A stretch of DNA of 64,000 nucleotides from Endozoicomonas sp965196975 (GCF_965196975.1 NZ_OZ239981.1:310001-374000), one strand, 5' to 3'; positions 55,266-64,000 are shown, counted from the first letter of the stretch. Notes: a model not told the origin generated them from the letters alone. Program-made: numbers and translations.

Positions 55266-55727
55266 ATGAAATGGACTTCTATCCCGGCTGCCATCCTGTT
55301 GTCGGCGCTTTCCTTTATGCTTCCTGCTCAGGAAGAAGCACCAGAAGAGATCAACGGTGTTATAACCATCAATATTCATCAGGCTAAACGCCTTCATGAT
55401 ATTGGCGCACTTTTTATTGATGTGCGCCCTTATCAACAATGGCAATATGGGCATGTAGATGGATCACACAGTCTTGATCTCAGAGGTGGTTTTCGTCAGC
55501 TACTGGTTCCTGGGGTTCTGGAAAAAGAGACCCCTATCGTGATCTATGGTAACAGCACATACCATATGAGGGGGGCTATTGGCAGTTACCTGGCGGCATT
55601 ATGGGGTTATGAGCGCGTGTTTTTCCTCAGAGATGGTTATTACTCCTGGTTGGCGCTGGATTATCCGGTTACATTGAAATCTGATTCGAGCGATCAAGCC
55701 TACTCAGTCAAAATGGGTGTTGAATAA
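55266..55727 (+). CDS. Exported rhodanese-like protein lacking the catalytic cysteine
   Basis: This 153-residue protein has a signal peptide (residues about 5-22) and one rhodanese-like domain: INIHQAKRLHDIGALFIDVRPYQQWQYGHVDGSHSLDLRG is clear. The active-site loop, where Cys is expected after IVIY, reads YGNSTYHMRGA, so the catalytic cysteine is missing. It probably acts by binding in the periplasm, not as a sulfurtransferase. It stands alone; the 140 bases after its stop lead to IS66 copy B and hold no gene. Confidence 0.75.
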   Translation: MKWTSIPAAILLSALSFMLPAQEEAPEEINGVITINIHQAKRLHDIGALFIDVRPYQQWQYGHVDGSHSLDLRGGFRQLLVPGVLEKETPIVIYGNSTYHMRGAIGSYLAALWGYERVFFLRDGYYSWLALDYPVTLKSDSSDQAYSVKMGVE

Positions 55728-55868
55728 GGAGTAAATTATATCTATTCAGGATTGAGCTACAAAAAAAACACTATTAATTACGGGTGGGCTGATTTTACAA
55801 ATAATGCCATTAAAGAGTTAGGGATAAAACAGCTTTTTTATACATTCTATCATAAATATAAATAAATT

Positions 55869-57467
55869 GTAACTATTCAGCACCCTTCATATAAATCTGG
55901 AATTTTCTGATTTTTCGACCATCATCTTATACTCAATTTTTCTAACAAATCTCCAGTATGGAACCAGACTTCCCAGCTACTCCGTTTACCGAAGCTCTCC
56001 TTAAAGAGAATGAAGAGCTTCGGACCGAGAATGCGCTTTTACGGGAACGTTGCAGCGAACTGGAAGAAAGGGTTAATAAAAACAGTCAAAACAGTAGTAA
56101 GCCACCATCGTCAGATGGTTATCAAAAGCCCAGTAAAAAAGGGAGTGATAAAGGTGATACATCTTCCAAAGAAGCCCCCTGCTCCTCACAGGAAACACCG
56201 AACCCCAAAAGCCTTAGACCATCTTCAGGCAATAAACCAGGTGGCCAGAAAGGTCATCAAGGCTCTTGTTTGAGACGTGTCGCCTTACCCGATTATGTCA
56301 GGCATCTGAAGGTTGAAAAATGTTGCTGTTGCCAGTCTTCGCTTATCGATATTAAACCCACCAAATACATTGAGCGACAGGTTTTTGATCCAGGTAGACC
56401 CGGAGAATTTGAAGTTACCGCGTACTGGGCAGACGTTAAAGTATGTCCTTGTGGTAAACGGAACACCGCTGAGTTTCCCCAAGGAGTGAAAGCCGCTGCT
56501 CAATACGGAGAAGTGACTCAGGCAATGGCTGTTCATTTAAACCAGTATCACTTCATCCCATATCACCGGGTGTCTGAGTATTTCAATACTATTTATTGCA
56601 TGAGTGTCAGCGCAGGCTCTGTTGCCAATTTTGTTGCCTATACCCATGAGAACCTGGCCTCTACTGAGCAGAGTATCCGCGATGCTTTACAAGAAAGTCC
56701 GGTTGCAGGAGCGGATGAAACTGGCATGCGGGTTGACGGTTCACTGTGGTGGTTACACATTATGCGAGATGACCAATGGACGCTTTACTACCTCTCAGAA
56801 AGGCGAGGTTGTGAAGCAATGGATGCAATGGGCATCCTGCTGACTTTTGCAGGCATTCTGGTTCACGATCATTGGAAGTCCTACTTTGCCTATGCGGCAG
56901 TGCATGTGCTTTGTAATGCCCATCATCTGAGAGAGCTTCAGGGAGTTGTCGATAGGGATGCGAATAAGCTGGCTCTGCGGCTGATGAAATTGCTTACGCT
57001 CTCCTGGCACTTCTGCAAGAAATACAAAGCAGCCGGTCTGACTCAAATGCCTGGTGCAATACAGCTTCGCATTGAGACGATATACGACCAAATCCTTCAA
57101 AGGGCTCTCACGAAGGAAACCGCTTATATGGAAAAACAACGACAGGTGCTTGGACGTAAGAAGGTCAGGAATACCAAGGCCTACAACCTGTTCAAAAGGC
57201 TTATTGAGTTTAAGGTTGAAACGTTGCGCTTCATGTCGGACTTTTCAATTCCCTTCGATAACAATGGCAGTGAACGTGATGCCAGGATGGCCAAACTTAA
57301 GCAGAAGATCTCAGGCTGCTTCAGAAGCGAAGACGGAGGTACCATGTTTACCCGAATCCGAAGCTATTTATCATCTGCTAAAAAGCAGGGGTTGAACATA
57401 TTTCAGGCGCTTCTTAAAGCGGTTCGAAATTACAACAATACGCCTTTGCTGGGTGCTGAATAGTTAC
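55869..57467 (+). mobile_element. IS66-type insertion sequence, copy B
   Basis: This 1599-bp element is the same length as copy A, with perfect 17-bp terminal inverted repeats. AATAAATT is repeated at 55861-55868 and 57469-57476, with one extra C at the right boundary. It sits between genes. Confidence 0.9.
55958..57463 (+). CDS. IS66-family transposase (copy B)
   Basis: This 501-residue protein is identical to that of copy A and carries the same DDE residues (Asp253, Asp304, Glu439). It is intact and probably active. Confidence 0.92.
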   Translation: MEPDFPATPFTEALLKENEELRTENALLRERCSELEERVNKNSQNSSKPPSSDGYQKPSKKGSDKGDTSSKEAPCSSQETPNPKSLRPSSGNKPGGQKGHQGSCLRRVALPDYVRHLKVEKCCCCQSSLIDIKPTKYIERQVFDPGRPGEFEVTAYWADVKVCPCGKRNTAEFPQGVKAAAQYGEVTQAMAVHLNQYHFIPYHRVSEYFNTIYCMSVSAGSVANFVAYTHENLASTEQSIRDALQESPVAGADETGMRVDGSLWWLHIMRDDQWTLYYLSERRGCEAMDAMGILLTFAGILVHDHWKSYFAYAAVHVLCNAHHLRELQGVVDRDANKLALRLMKLLTLSWHFCKKYKAAGLTQMPGAIQLRIETIYDQILQRALTKETAYMEKQRQVLGRKKVRNTKAYNLFKRLIEFKVETLRFMSDFSIPFDNNGSERDARMAKLKQKISGCFRSEDGGTMFTRIRSYLSSAKKQGLNIFQALLKAVRNYNNTPLLGAE

Positions 57468-58212
57468 CAATAAATTAATGGTTGCTTTATTTTTGAAAAA
57501 TGAGATGGCCTGATAAGGTGTTGATTTATACCTCCCCCTGATTTGGCTATTGAATAGGCTCTTGAAAATCTTCAGCCCTACCGATGTATATAAGTTGGGA
57601 TTGTATGTAAGGTTTATAATATGCATGTAGAAGATGGACTTACATATTGCTTTCAGTTTAAGCAAGGTGGCAGGATTCAGGCCGCAAAATTAGCATATGA
57701 CCTTGATTTTCAAGAAAATAAAAAGTCGAATTTAAAACATGTTGTTTGTGCCGCCAAAGCATTTTTTAGTCGGCAAGTAACGATAGCTTCAGAAAGTTTA
57801 AAAAAGCCTGAGCTACAGCACCTTACCAAAAAACTGACTGGTGATATTCGTAACAAAAATATTAGAAAGGTTACTACTACAGCTGGTGTTGATCCTATAA
57901 GAAAAAGGGGGGACGCTCAAAGCTATACAAGACAGACGGTTATCCGGACCTGGCCATATAAAAGTTTAAAACACCCTGGTCATGCGTCTTTATCAATCAA
58001 AGACTCTTCTTCTAGCAGAGAACGTCCAAAGCATGTTTATCTCAGTTGGTGGCCCGCGAAAAAAATTAAATCTAAGTTCAATAGCTTTCTAAAACGGATC
58101 AATATGGGTGACTTAAGTGTAAAAGTGGCTGGTACAAATAGTTCGTATAAAATGGATAAGCGTGAAGAAATAAGTGCAAGGACGCAAGCCCGACTGGTTT
58201 CAGGTGCAGGTA

Positions 58213-59603
58213 GGGTGCTCTCTCTGAATGATTGAAACAATAGTGCTCTATTTTCACAGCTACTATGGGAACACCACTCATAATAGTTAACTGTCATGCC
58301 CGCTTCTGTTATTTCCAGCTCTACCAAAAGCATCGTTTTGCAAATTGAAGTTTCTATAGATTCAGGCAACATGCTGAATCTTGAAGATAGTTTACAGCGT
58401 GCACTCAATGAAGCCGGGCAGCTTGGAACAAAAGAGTTATTGGGGCTATTTGAATCACCCAATAAAGAACCTATCGTCGTTAATCAGCAGAAGTGGAACT
58501 ACAAAGGAAAGGTTCTTAAGCACTATGAAACCTTATACGGTCGTATACCTTTGGAGCGCTCCGTATATCAGGGTGTCAGAGGTGGCAGTACTCTGGCAGC
58601 ACTTGATCTTCGTGCCGGTATTATTGGTTCAGCTACCCCCAAATTTGCCAAGTCTATCGCCTGGAAATACAGCCAGATGCCAGCGCCTGCGGTAAAAGAA
58701 GATTTTGAGACCAACCATCAAAGGACGCTTTCAAATTCTTATATCAAGCATTTATCGGACAGAGTAGGTGCATTAATTGAAGACCAGCAAGACACTCACT
58801 ACCACCTTCCTCCACTAAAAGAGCCTGTTGAAACAATAGCCATTGGTCTGGATGGAACCTGCATGCTGCTTTGTGAAGAAGGCTGGAGGGAAGCCATGTG
58901 TGGGACATTGAGCCTATATTCTGCAGATGGAGACAGGCTCCACACGATATATACAGCCAGTTCGCCAGAGTATGGTAAACAAAGCTTTATGAGCAAGCTC
59001 GACGAGGAGATTGCAGATCTAAAACGACTCTACCCAAATGCCACATACATCGGGGTAGCTGACGGGGCTAGAGAAAACTGGAGTTATTTGAAACAACATA
59101 CCTCTGGGCAGATACTCGATTTTTATCATGCATCTGAATATTTAGCTGGAGCAGCGGAAGCACTGTTTCCAACCAGTAAGGCGAAGCGACACCAGTGGCT
59201 TGAAGACAGGCTACATAGTTTGAAAAACAAGCGTGGAGCAGCCAAAAAAATCCTTCAGGAAATTGAATCAGCCGAGCTCCCGAAAAAGACAATCGCACTG
59301 ACAGAGAAGCGCTACAAAGCTGTGAGCTATTTTACAAACAATCACCAGTTAATGAATTATCATCAGGCGCTTAAACGCCATTGGCCAATAGGTTCAGGAG
59401 TTACTGAAGCGGCTTGTAAGACTCTGGTAAAGCAACGATTATGTGGTTCTGGAATGAGGTGGAAAGCAACAGGAGCGGAAGTGCTTTTGACAACAAGAGC
59501 ACTGATCCAGAGTAAGGGGCGCTGGGAACAACTTTGGTCTGAGTTCATGACTGGAAAGGTTGAAGCTAACCTATGAGTCAGTTATCAAATTGAGAGAGAA
59601 CCC
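58213..59603 (+). mobile_element. ISKra4-type insertion sequence, copy 3
   Basis: This 1391-bp element is in the opposite orientation to copies 1 and 2, flanked by TGCAGGTA at 58205-58212 and 59604-59611. The right end reads GAGAGAACCC where the other copies have GAGAGCACCC, so its terminal repeat has a single-base change. Confidence 0.93.
58296..59576 (+). CDS. ISKra4-family transposase (copy 3)
   Basis: This 426-residue protein is identical to copies 1 and 2, with Asp186, Asp256 and Glu371. An open frame starting near its end (59560) reads into the disrupted gene, but it has no ribosome site of its own. Confidence 0.9.
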   Translation: MPASVISSSTKSIVLQIEVSIDSGNMLNLEDSLQRALNEAGQLGTKELLGLFESPNKEPIVVNQQKWNYKGKVLKHYETLYGRIPLERSVYQGVRGGSTLAALDLRAGIIGSATPKFAKSIAWKYSQMPAPAVKEDFETNHQRTLSNSYIKHLSDRVGALIEDQQDTHYHLPPLKEPVETIAIGLDGTCMLLCEEGWREAMCGTLSLYSADGDRLHTIYTASSPEYGKQSFMSKLDEEIADLKRLYPNATYIGVADGARENWSYLKQHTSGQILDFYHASEYLAGAAEALFPTSKAKRHQWLEDRLHSLKNKRGAAKKILQEIESAELPKKTIALTEKRYKAVSYFTNNHQLMNYHQALKRHWPIGSGVTEAACKTLVKQRLCGSGMRWKATGAEVLLTTRALIQSKGRWEQLWSEFMTGKVEANL

Positions 59604-60766
59604 TGCAGGTAATCATGATGATCTGAAAGGATATGACTATTTTTCTGATGCAGTCATAGAGGAGGCTAAGGTTTCTCCAATTCAACCCAGACCCCGCCAA
59701 GTGCCGCTTCGCGACACTAGGTTATGGGGAATGCAAGCAGACAAGGTATATGTGCCGCTTATTGGCCCTAATACTGAGATTGAGGGCAATCGAGCAACAT
59801 TTACACTGTTTGGCCTCAATGAATTTAAAATGGAGAATTTTGCAAGGCAGCGTTATAGAGATGCTCAAGATGAAAAAGCGTTTTATGGTCTTGTCAGTCC
59901 TGATGATTCATGCTCAGGAGTGATTTTAAATACGCTTCGCCATGGGGGTGCTGATTACTATACAAAAACAGATGATGCATTATTGGTCACTGATCCTAAC
60001 CTTTTGCATAAAATTTCTATTCGTCTGCATAATCGAATAGATGATTTGAATAGGAAGGCTGAATTTCTATCAAGTCAGTTGATTCTGTTGTCCCGCTCAG
60101 AGAGCTCTGGCTTTCCAGGAAAAAACAGTACAGATAAAAGCCTCCAGTTAAAAAGTGCTGTTGACCATCTCAAACAGACGATACGATCCTCTAAAACTCC
60201 CAATAAGGTGCGTGATCATTTACAAAGAGTTCGAGCTTGTTTGAAAGACTTTAACAACGCAAAGTGCTCTCTAGATGACTTGACACCAAAGGCAATCAAG
60301 TTTGTAGAGGCTCTGTATAAGTCCTGTGATAGCTTTAAGGATGTTGAGCAGCATCTGTTGATGTTCAAGCCTGCTCTAGAAGCATTTGAAGTCATTAAAG
60401 AGCTTGTCACTGAGGCTTGCAGTGAAGAGAGCTTTAATAGAACTGTTTCAGACATTCCCATCATTAGCTTTTAGCGCTAAAAAATGGTTTAGGTCGTGAT
60501 CAAAATTGCCTGTGCTCGCTGCTACTATCTCCTCAAGTAGGAATTGAGTTATAAGGCCTGAAAATACTTATGAAAATAAGTGTATGAAGATATTCTAGTT
60601 AATCCTTTGCTGTTTATGCAGATCATTGATGGAGCTTGCAAGCTTCTTTCATCGAACATTTTAGTTCCTTACTGATATAATCTCGTCCCCGACAGTTTTC
60701 TAACTTATATCGCCGCATTATTATGTGGTGGTATGGATAGGGGTGAGACACTATATAAGGGGATGC

Positions 60767-61453
60767 TTGTTGTTAGAGGTAGTAAAATTAAGCTGTGAGC
60801 GGGACGACAGGCTGCTCTTCAGTAACTTGTCCTTTCAGCTTGGTCGTGGCGAAATTCTCCAGATTGAAGGGCGAAACGGTGCAGGAAAAACATCGCTGCT
60901 TCGTATTATTGCTGGCTTTTCATCCAGTCTCGATGGGAATATCTTCTGGAACGACCAGCCTTTATCGAAGTTTTATGCTGACTTTCGCCTTGACTGCTTC
61001 TTTCTTGGTCATAAACCTGGGCTGAAACTTGACCTGACCCCCCTGGAAAACCTTACCTGGCGAGCCAAACTGGCCAATACAGTAATCAATCGAGAAGTGT
61101 TGCTCTCGGCTCTTGATCGGGTGCAGCTTGCTGGTTATGAAGACATTCCCTGTAGCCATCTATCGGCCGGACAGTTAAGACGGGTGGCTTTTGCTGGTCT
61201 GATTGCCAGCCGGGCACGACTCTGGATTCTCGATGAGCCATTCACTGCGATTGATATTGAAGGTGTCTCCTGGCTGGAGAGACTCTTTGATGAGCACACC
61301 CAACACGGCGGTATGGTGCTGATAACCAGCCATCAACCATTAAATGATCGTCAGGGAAAACTGCGCAAGTTGAATTTGGAACGCTTTGCCTTACAGAGAG
61401 GTGCAGAAGAAAGAGCTGCTGATGACAGGGAGGCCCTGGATGTCGAACTTTGA
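60767..61453 (+). CDS. ccmA: Cytochrome c maturation ABC transporter ATPase
   Basis: This ATPase of about 228 residues has Walker A EGRNGAGKTSLLR, signature LSAGQLRRVAFA and Walker B LWILDEP. With CcmB, CcmC and CcmD it drives release of haem-charged CcmE during cytochrome c assembly at the inner membrane. The start is probably the TTG at 60767, directly after AAGGGGA; a GTG at 60725 has no ribosome site. The 290 bases before it, after the disrupted gene, show no gene. It is the first gene of the ccm operon. Confidence 0.9.
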   Translation: MLLEVVKLSCERDDRLLFSNLSFQLGRGEILQIEGRNGAGKTSLLRIIAGFSSSLDGNIFWNDQPLSKFYADFRLDCFFLGHKPGLKLDLTPLENLTWRAKLANTVINREVLLSALDRVQLAGYEDIPCSHLSAGQLRRVAFAGLIASRARLWILDEPFTAIDIEGVSWLERLFDEHTQHGGMVLITSHQPLNDRQGKLRKLNLERFALQRGAEERAADDREALDVEL

Positions 61454-62138
61454 TAAGCAATCCATGCATGGTTTTTCAGCCTGTCTTGCCCTGATTCGCC
61501 GAGACCTGACGCTTACATTTCGGTCACCTGGTCAGGCTGTTAATCCCATGGCGTTCTTTTTGATGGTGGCTACTTTATTTCCCCTTGGTATTGCACCAGA
61601 CCGGGAAGTGCTTTCAGAACTGGCGGCTGGAGTTATCTGGATTGGTGCTTTATTAGCTGTTTTGCTGTCGCTTGACTCACTGTTCAAAAGTGACCAGGAC
61701 GATGGGGCTTTGGACCAATTATTAATGTCACCACACCCGCTGCCCTTACTGGTATTGGCAAAAGTGTTCAGTCACTGGTTGACCAGTGGTTTTTGTTTAA
61801 CACTGATGGCGCCATTGCTGGCCATCATGCTGCACCTGCCAATAGAGGCCTTTTCCGCTCTTATGGTGACGCTTTTATTGGGAACACCTGTCCTCAGTCT
61901 GGCAGGGGCCATTGGAGCTGCATTAACGGTAAAAGTACAGCGTGGTGGAGTGTTGCTGACTCTGCTTTCCCTACCGCTTTACATACCGGTGCTGATTTTT
62001 GCCACGGGGGCCGTTAATGCTGCAATGCAAAACATGCCGTATTCAGGCCATATTCTCTGGCTGTCTGTTTTCCTGATACTTGGGATATGTCTGGCACCGC
62101 TGGCGATTGCCGGGGCATTAAGGGTGATTAATGAGTAA
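61440..62138 (+). CDS. ccmB: Cytochrome c maturation membrane protein CcmB
   Basis: This 232-residue protein has six hydrophobic segments and matches CcmB, the permease partner of CcmA: RRDLTLTFRSPGQAVNPMAFFLMV, LLSLDSLFKSDQDDGALDQLL and PLYIPVLIFATGA. It starts with ATG after GGGAGG and overlaps the end of ccmA by 14 bases. A longer frame would begin inside ccmA without a ribosome site. Confidence 0.9.
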   Translation: MSNFDKQSMHGFSACLALIRRDLTLTFRSPGQAVNPMAFFLMVATLFPLGIAPDREVLSELAAGVIWIGALLAVLLSLDSLFKSDQDDGALDQLLMSPHPLPLLVLAKVFSHWLTSGFCLTLMAPLLAIMLHLPIEAFSALMVTLLLGTPVLSLAGAIGAALTVKVQRGGVLLTLLSLPLYIPVLIFATGAVNAAMQNMPYSGHILWLSVFLILGICLAPLAIAGALRVINE

Positions 62139-62273
62139 TGAATGTTTTTCAGGATATGGTAAAGAGTCTTGTCTTTATTCAGGCAATTTCTTGAAAAATG
62201 AAGAGATTTCCAGCATTGTGTCCCTGCAAAATCAGGTCGCATTGGTGGCGGCCTCAGTAAGTAGAACAAGATC

Positions 62274-63008
62274 ATGAACTGGACGTTTTTTCATAAGTTA
62301 GGCTCTCCCAAGTGGTTTTATGATATCAGCGGGAAGTGGCTGCCCTGGCTTCAGGTGTCGTCCCTGGTGCTGATATTGGTGGCGCTTGTCTGGGGACTGG
62401 CGTTTACTCCACCGGATTATCTGCAGGGCAACAGCTACCGAATCATCTTTATTCACGTGCCTGCCTCATTTCTTGCCCAGGCGGTCTATATGATGATGGC
62501 AACGGCAGCGGCAGTGACTTTGATCTGGAAAATCAAACTGGCCGATATGGCACTGAAAGTCATGGCGCCCATTGGGGCTTCTTTCTGCATACTGTCTCTG
62601 GCTACCGGAGCCATCTGGGGGCAGCCGACCTGGGGTACCTGGTGGGTATGGGATGCGCGCCTGACTTCTATGTTGATTCTGCTTTTCCTGTACATCGGCA
62701 TTATTGCTCTGCGCGGTGCAATCCATACAACGGAAGCTGCAGCTAAAGCCTGTGCGATCCTCAGTCTGGTAGGGGTTGTGAATATTCCGATCATCAAGTT
62801 TTCTGTGGATTGGTGGAATACCCTCCACCAGGGAGCCACACTGAAGCTGACTGAAAAACCATCCATGGCACCTGAAATGCTGTGGCCCCTGCTATTGGCC
62901 ATTCTCGGATTTTATCTGTTCTTTACGCTGGTGATGGTGCTTCGTCTTCGTATAGAAATTCTGAGTCGTGAACGAAAGACCCGCTGGGTAAAAGAGCTGG
63001 TGAGTTGA
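62274..63008 (+). CDS. ccmC: Cytochrome c maturation protein CcmC
   Basis: This 244-residue membrane protein has six predicted segments and the tryptophan-rich haem-handling motif WWVWDARLT at residues 123-131. His61 lies in FIHVPASF; the second conserved His of the family is not pinpointed. CcmC loads haem onto CcmE. The gene is 135 bases after ccmB and overlaps ccmD by one base. Confidence 0.92.
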   Translation: MNWTFFHKLGSPKWFYDISGKWLPWLQVSSLVLILVALVWGLAFTPPDYLQGNSYRIIFIHVPASFLAQAVYMMMATAAAVTLIWKIKLADMALKVMAPIGASFCILSLATGAIWGQPTWGTWWVWDARLTSMLILLFLYIGIIALRGAIHTTEAAAKACAILSLVGVVNIPIIKFSVDWWNTLHQGATLKLTEKPSMAPEMLWPLLLAILGFYLFFTLVMVLRLRIEILSRERKTRWVKELVS

Positions 63009-63331
63009 TGTCTATGTATTTTGACAGTTGGAATGGTTTTCTGGCCATGGAGGGGCATGGGCTTTATGTCTGGAGTGCCTACGCCGTTGCTGTGATAGTG
63101 ATTGCTTACAACCTGATTTCACCGTTTATGGCAAAACGGCAGGTTGTTGCGCAAGTGAGACGACAGGAACGATTGGTCAAAAGAAAAGTCATCGTAAATG
63201 ACTTCAAGGTCACTACAGATAGTGGTGATGACATGGAACCACGCTTTGCCAACCCTGGAAGCACACAACAAAAACATCGCGCTGAGCGACAGGAAGAAAG
63301 CCCTGAGTCTGTAGAGAGGAGCGCCCAATGA
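63008..63331 (+). CDS. ccmD: Cytochrome c maturation protein CcmD
   Basis: This protein of about 107 residues has one transmembrane segment (about 23-42) after an N-terminal FDSWNGFLAMEGHGLYVW. CcmD stabilises the CcmABC-CcmE complex. It is longer than most CcmD proteins (about 50-70 residues), owing to a hydrophilic C-terminal tail rich in Gln, Arg and Glu. The ATG starts in the ccmC stop codon. It overlaps ccmE by four bases. Confidence 0.85.
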   Translation: MSMYFDSWNGFLAMEGHGLYVWSAYAVAVIVIAYNLISPFMAKRQVVAQVRRQERLVKRKVIVNDFKVTTDSGDDMEPRFANPGSTQQKHRAERQEESPESVERSAQ

Positions 63332-63828
63332 ATGCAGTTCGCAAACAGAGATTAATACTCGTATTACTGCTGCTGGCAGGCGTTGGTTTGGCTGTGGCTC
63401 TGATGTTGTTTGCGCTTCGTGAGAACATTAATCACTACTTCTCTCCCGCTCAGATGGCTGCTGGTGAAGCTCCGGTTGGTCAGCGGATGCGTGGTGGTGG
63501 TCTGGTGGTTCCGGGCTCAGTTGAGCGTGATACCGACAGCCTGAAGGTGAGCTTTCGCATCAGTGATGGTGCTGGAGAAGTGACTGTCCGTTATGAGGGT
63601 ATTCTGCCAGATCTGTTTGTTGAAGGTTCTGGCGTCGTTGCCCTGGGGAAACTCAGTAATGACGGCGTTTTTGAAGCGTCAGAAGTGTTGGCCAAGCATG
63701 ATGAGAACTATATGCCCCCGGAAGTGCAGAAAGCCATTGATGACGCACATCCAAAGTCGGGTTACTCAAAGCCGGCTGCACAAACCACTGCTCAAAGTGA
63801 GCTGAGGAGTCTGCAAGATGGTAGCTGA
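63328..63828 (+). CDS. ccmE: Cytochrome c haem chaperone CcmE
   Basis: This 166-residue protein has an N-terminal membrane anchor (about 10-30) and an OB-fold periplasmic domain with the haem-binding AKHDENYMPPE: His124 binds haem covalently and Tyr128 is an axial ligand. It receives haem from CcmC and passes it to CcmF. It overlaps ccmD and, by 11 bases, ccmF. Confidence 0.93.
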   Translation: MNAVRKQRLILVLLLLAGVGLAVALMLFALRENINHYFSPAQMAAGEAPVGQRMRGGGLVVPGSVERDTDSLKVSFRISDGAGEVTVRYEGILPDLFVEGSGVVALGKLSNDGVFEASEVLAKHDENYMPPEVQKAIDDAHPKSGYSKPAAQTTAQSELRSLQDGS

Positions 63829-64000
63829 AGCTGGCCTGCTGGCTCTGATTATTGCACTGTGTCTGAGTCTTTTGCTCAGTATCTTCCCTCTGGTGGGCAG
63901 TTACACCGGTAATATCCGCTTGATGAATCAGGCCCGCTCCCTGTCCTGGGGGCTGTTTGCCTTTGTCGGCTTTTCTTTTTTATGCCTGGTCTGGGCATTT
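63818..64000 (+). CDS. ccmF: Cytochrome c haem lyase subunit CcmF, 5' part
   Basis: The open frame begins at 63818 inside the end of ccmE and runs off the right end with 61 codons present. The N-terminus reads MVAEAGLLALIIALCLSLLL, then SIFPLVGSYTG, followed by SLSWGLFAFVGFSFLCLVWAF, matching CcmF, a large multi-pass protein that delivers haem to apocytochrome c. Order and overlap fit the ccmABCDEF operon. Confidence 0.9.
   Translation, partial: MVAEAGLLALIIALCLSLLLSIFPLVGSYTGNIRLMNQARSLSWGLFAFVGFSFLCLVWAF

Larger units (their letters stand above)
57621..60474 (+). pseudogene. Putative permuted papain-like protein split by an ISKra4-type element
   Basis: Joining 57621-58212 and 59612-60474 across one copy of the 8-bp repeat TGCAGGTA gives an in-frame protein of 484 residues. 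It has no signal peptide. GHASLSI (His121) is followed by VYLSWWP, and 177 residues later SCSGVILNTLRHGGA carries Cys298. A His before Cys order with these patterns is the hallmark of circularly permuted NlpC/P60-type (LRAT, YiiX) papain-like folds. The last 170 residues are helical. The insertion falls between the two putative catalytic residues, so neither fragment can be active. Function is inferred only. Confidence 0.72.

Noticed and set aside
59560..59611. Start of the frame 59560-60474 as an independent gene
   Set aside because: It begins inside the ISKra4 transposase gene, without a ribosome site; the real gene is the reconstructed one from 57621.
1..64000. CRISPR arrays, tRNA and rRNA genes, prophage
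   Set aside because: No regularly spaced repeats, cloverleaf-like sequences, rRNA blocks or phage structural genes were seen on either strand by eye.

Overview
The window looks like the chromosome of a marine gammaproteobacterium, probably a host-associated member of the Endozoicomonadaceae/Oceanospirillales (inference). It carries gammaproteobacterial signature genes (rluE, efpL, hrpA, fleQ-fleN-fliA, ccmABCDEF, a phoPQ-like pair). It also carries a complete leucine-degradation operon and a nucleotide transporter of the type typical of intracellular bacteria. No tRNA, rRNA or CRISPR array was seen.

Layout. Positions 1-9019 hold housekeeping and small hypothetical genes: a VanZ-like gene cut by the left edge, rluE, a dicarboxylate/anion transporter, a possible EspA-like secreted protein, a DUF416 gene, efpL, a DUF3301 gene, a hemerythrin and a GST. 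Positions 9028-18164 are one minus-strand operon, liuR-liuA-B-C-D-E-aacS, taking isovaleryl-CoA to acetoacetyl-CoA and acetyl-CoA. It starts from a promoter whose spacer contains an inverted repeat suited to the MerR-type regulator LiuR. Divergent from it is an ADP/ATP (NTT/Tlc) translocase, followed by an exported glutamine-amidotransferase-like protein with an atypical active site. Positions 24359-33392 hold more acyl-CoA and amino-acid catabolism (mmsA, an acyl-CoA ligase, a class V aminotransferase, a MaoC hydratase) and a lipoprotein/TetR pair behind an 18-bp perfect inverted repeat. Positions 36999-45454 hold a DUF924 gene, phoQ/phoP-like genes, an outer-membrane barrel, a lipase-like hydrolase and fadD. 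Positions 45597-55727 hold hrpA, an OprO/P-type porin, the flagellar regulators fleQ, fleN and fliA, and a rhodanese-like protein lacking its cysteine. Positions 60767-64000 begin a cytochrome c maturation operon, ccmABCDE and the start of ccmF.

The most striking feature is recent insertion-sequence activity. Three copies of a 1391-bp ISKra4-type element (22968, 40069, 58213) and two copies of a 1599-bp IS66-type element (34612, 55869) together make up about 11.5% of the window. All three ISKra4 copies have clean 8-bp target duplications; one IS66 copy does too, and the second has an 8-bp duplication offset by one base. Four of the five copies split a gene, and in each case removing the element and one duplication restores a single open frame. 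The broken genes are an alpha/beta-hydrolase lipoprotein (358 aa), a 613-aa protein of unknown function, a small lipoprotein beside phoP (125 aa), and a 484-aa protein. The last carries a GHASL...SCSGV pattern, suggesting a circularly permuted papain-like (NlpC/LRAT-type) enzyme that could be a host-directed effector. These are the strongest leads in the window, and two of them would be missed or misannotated if the fragments were read separately.
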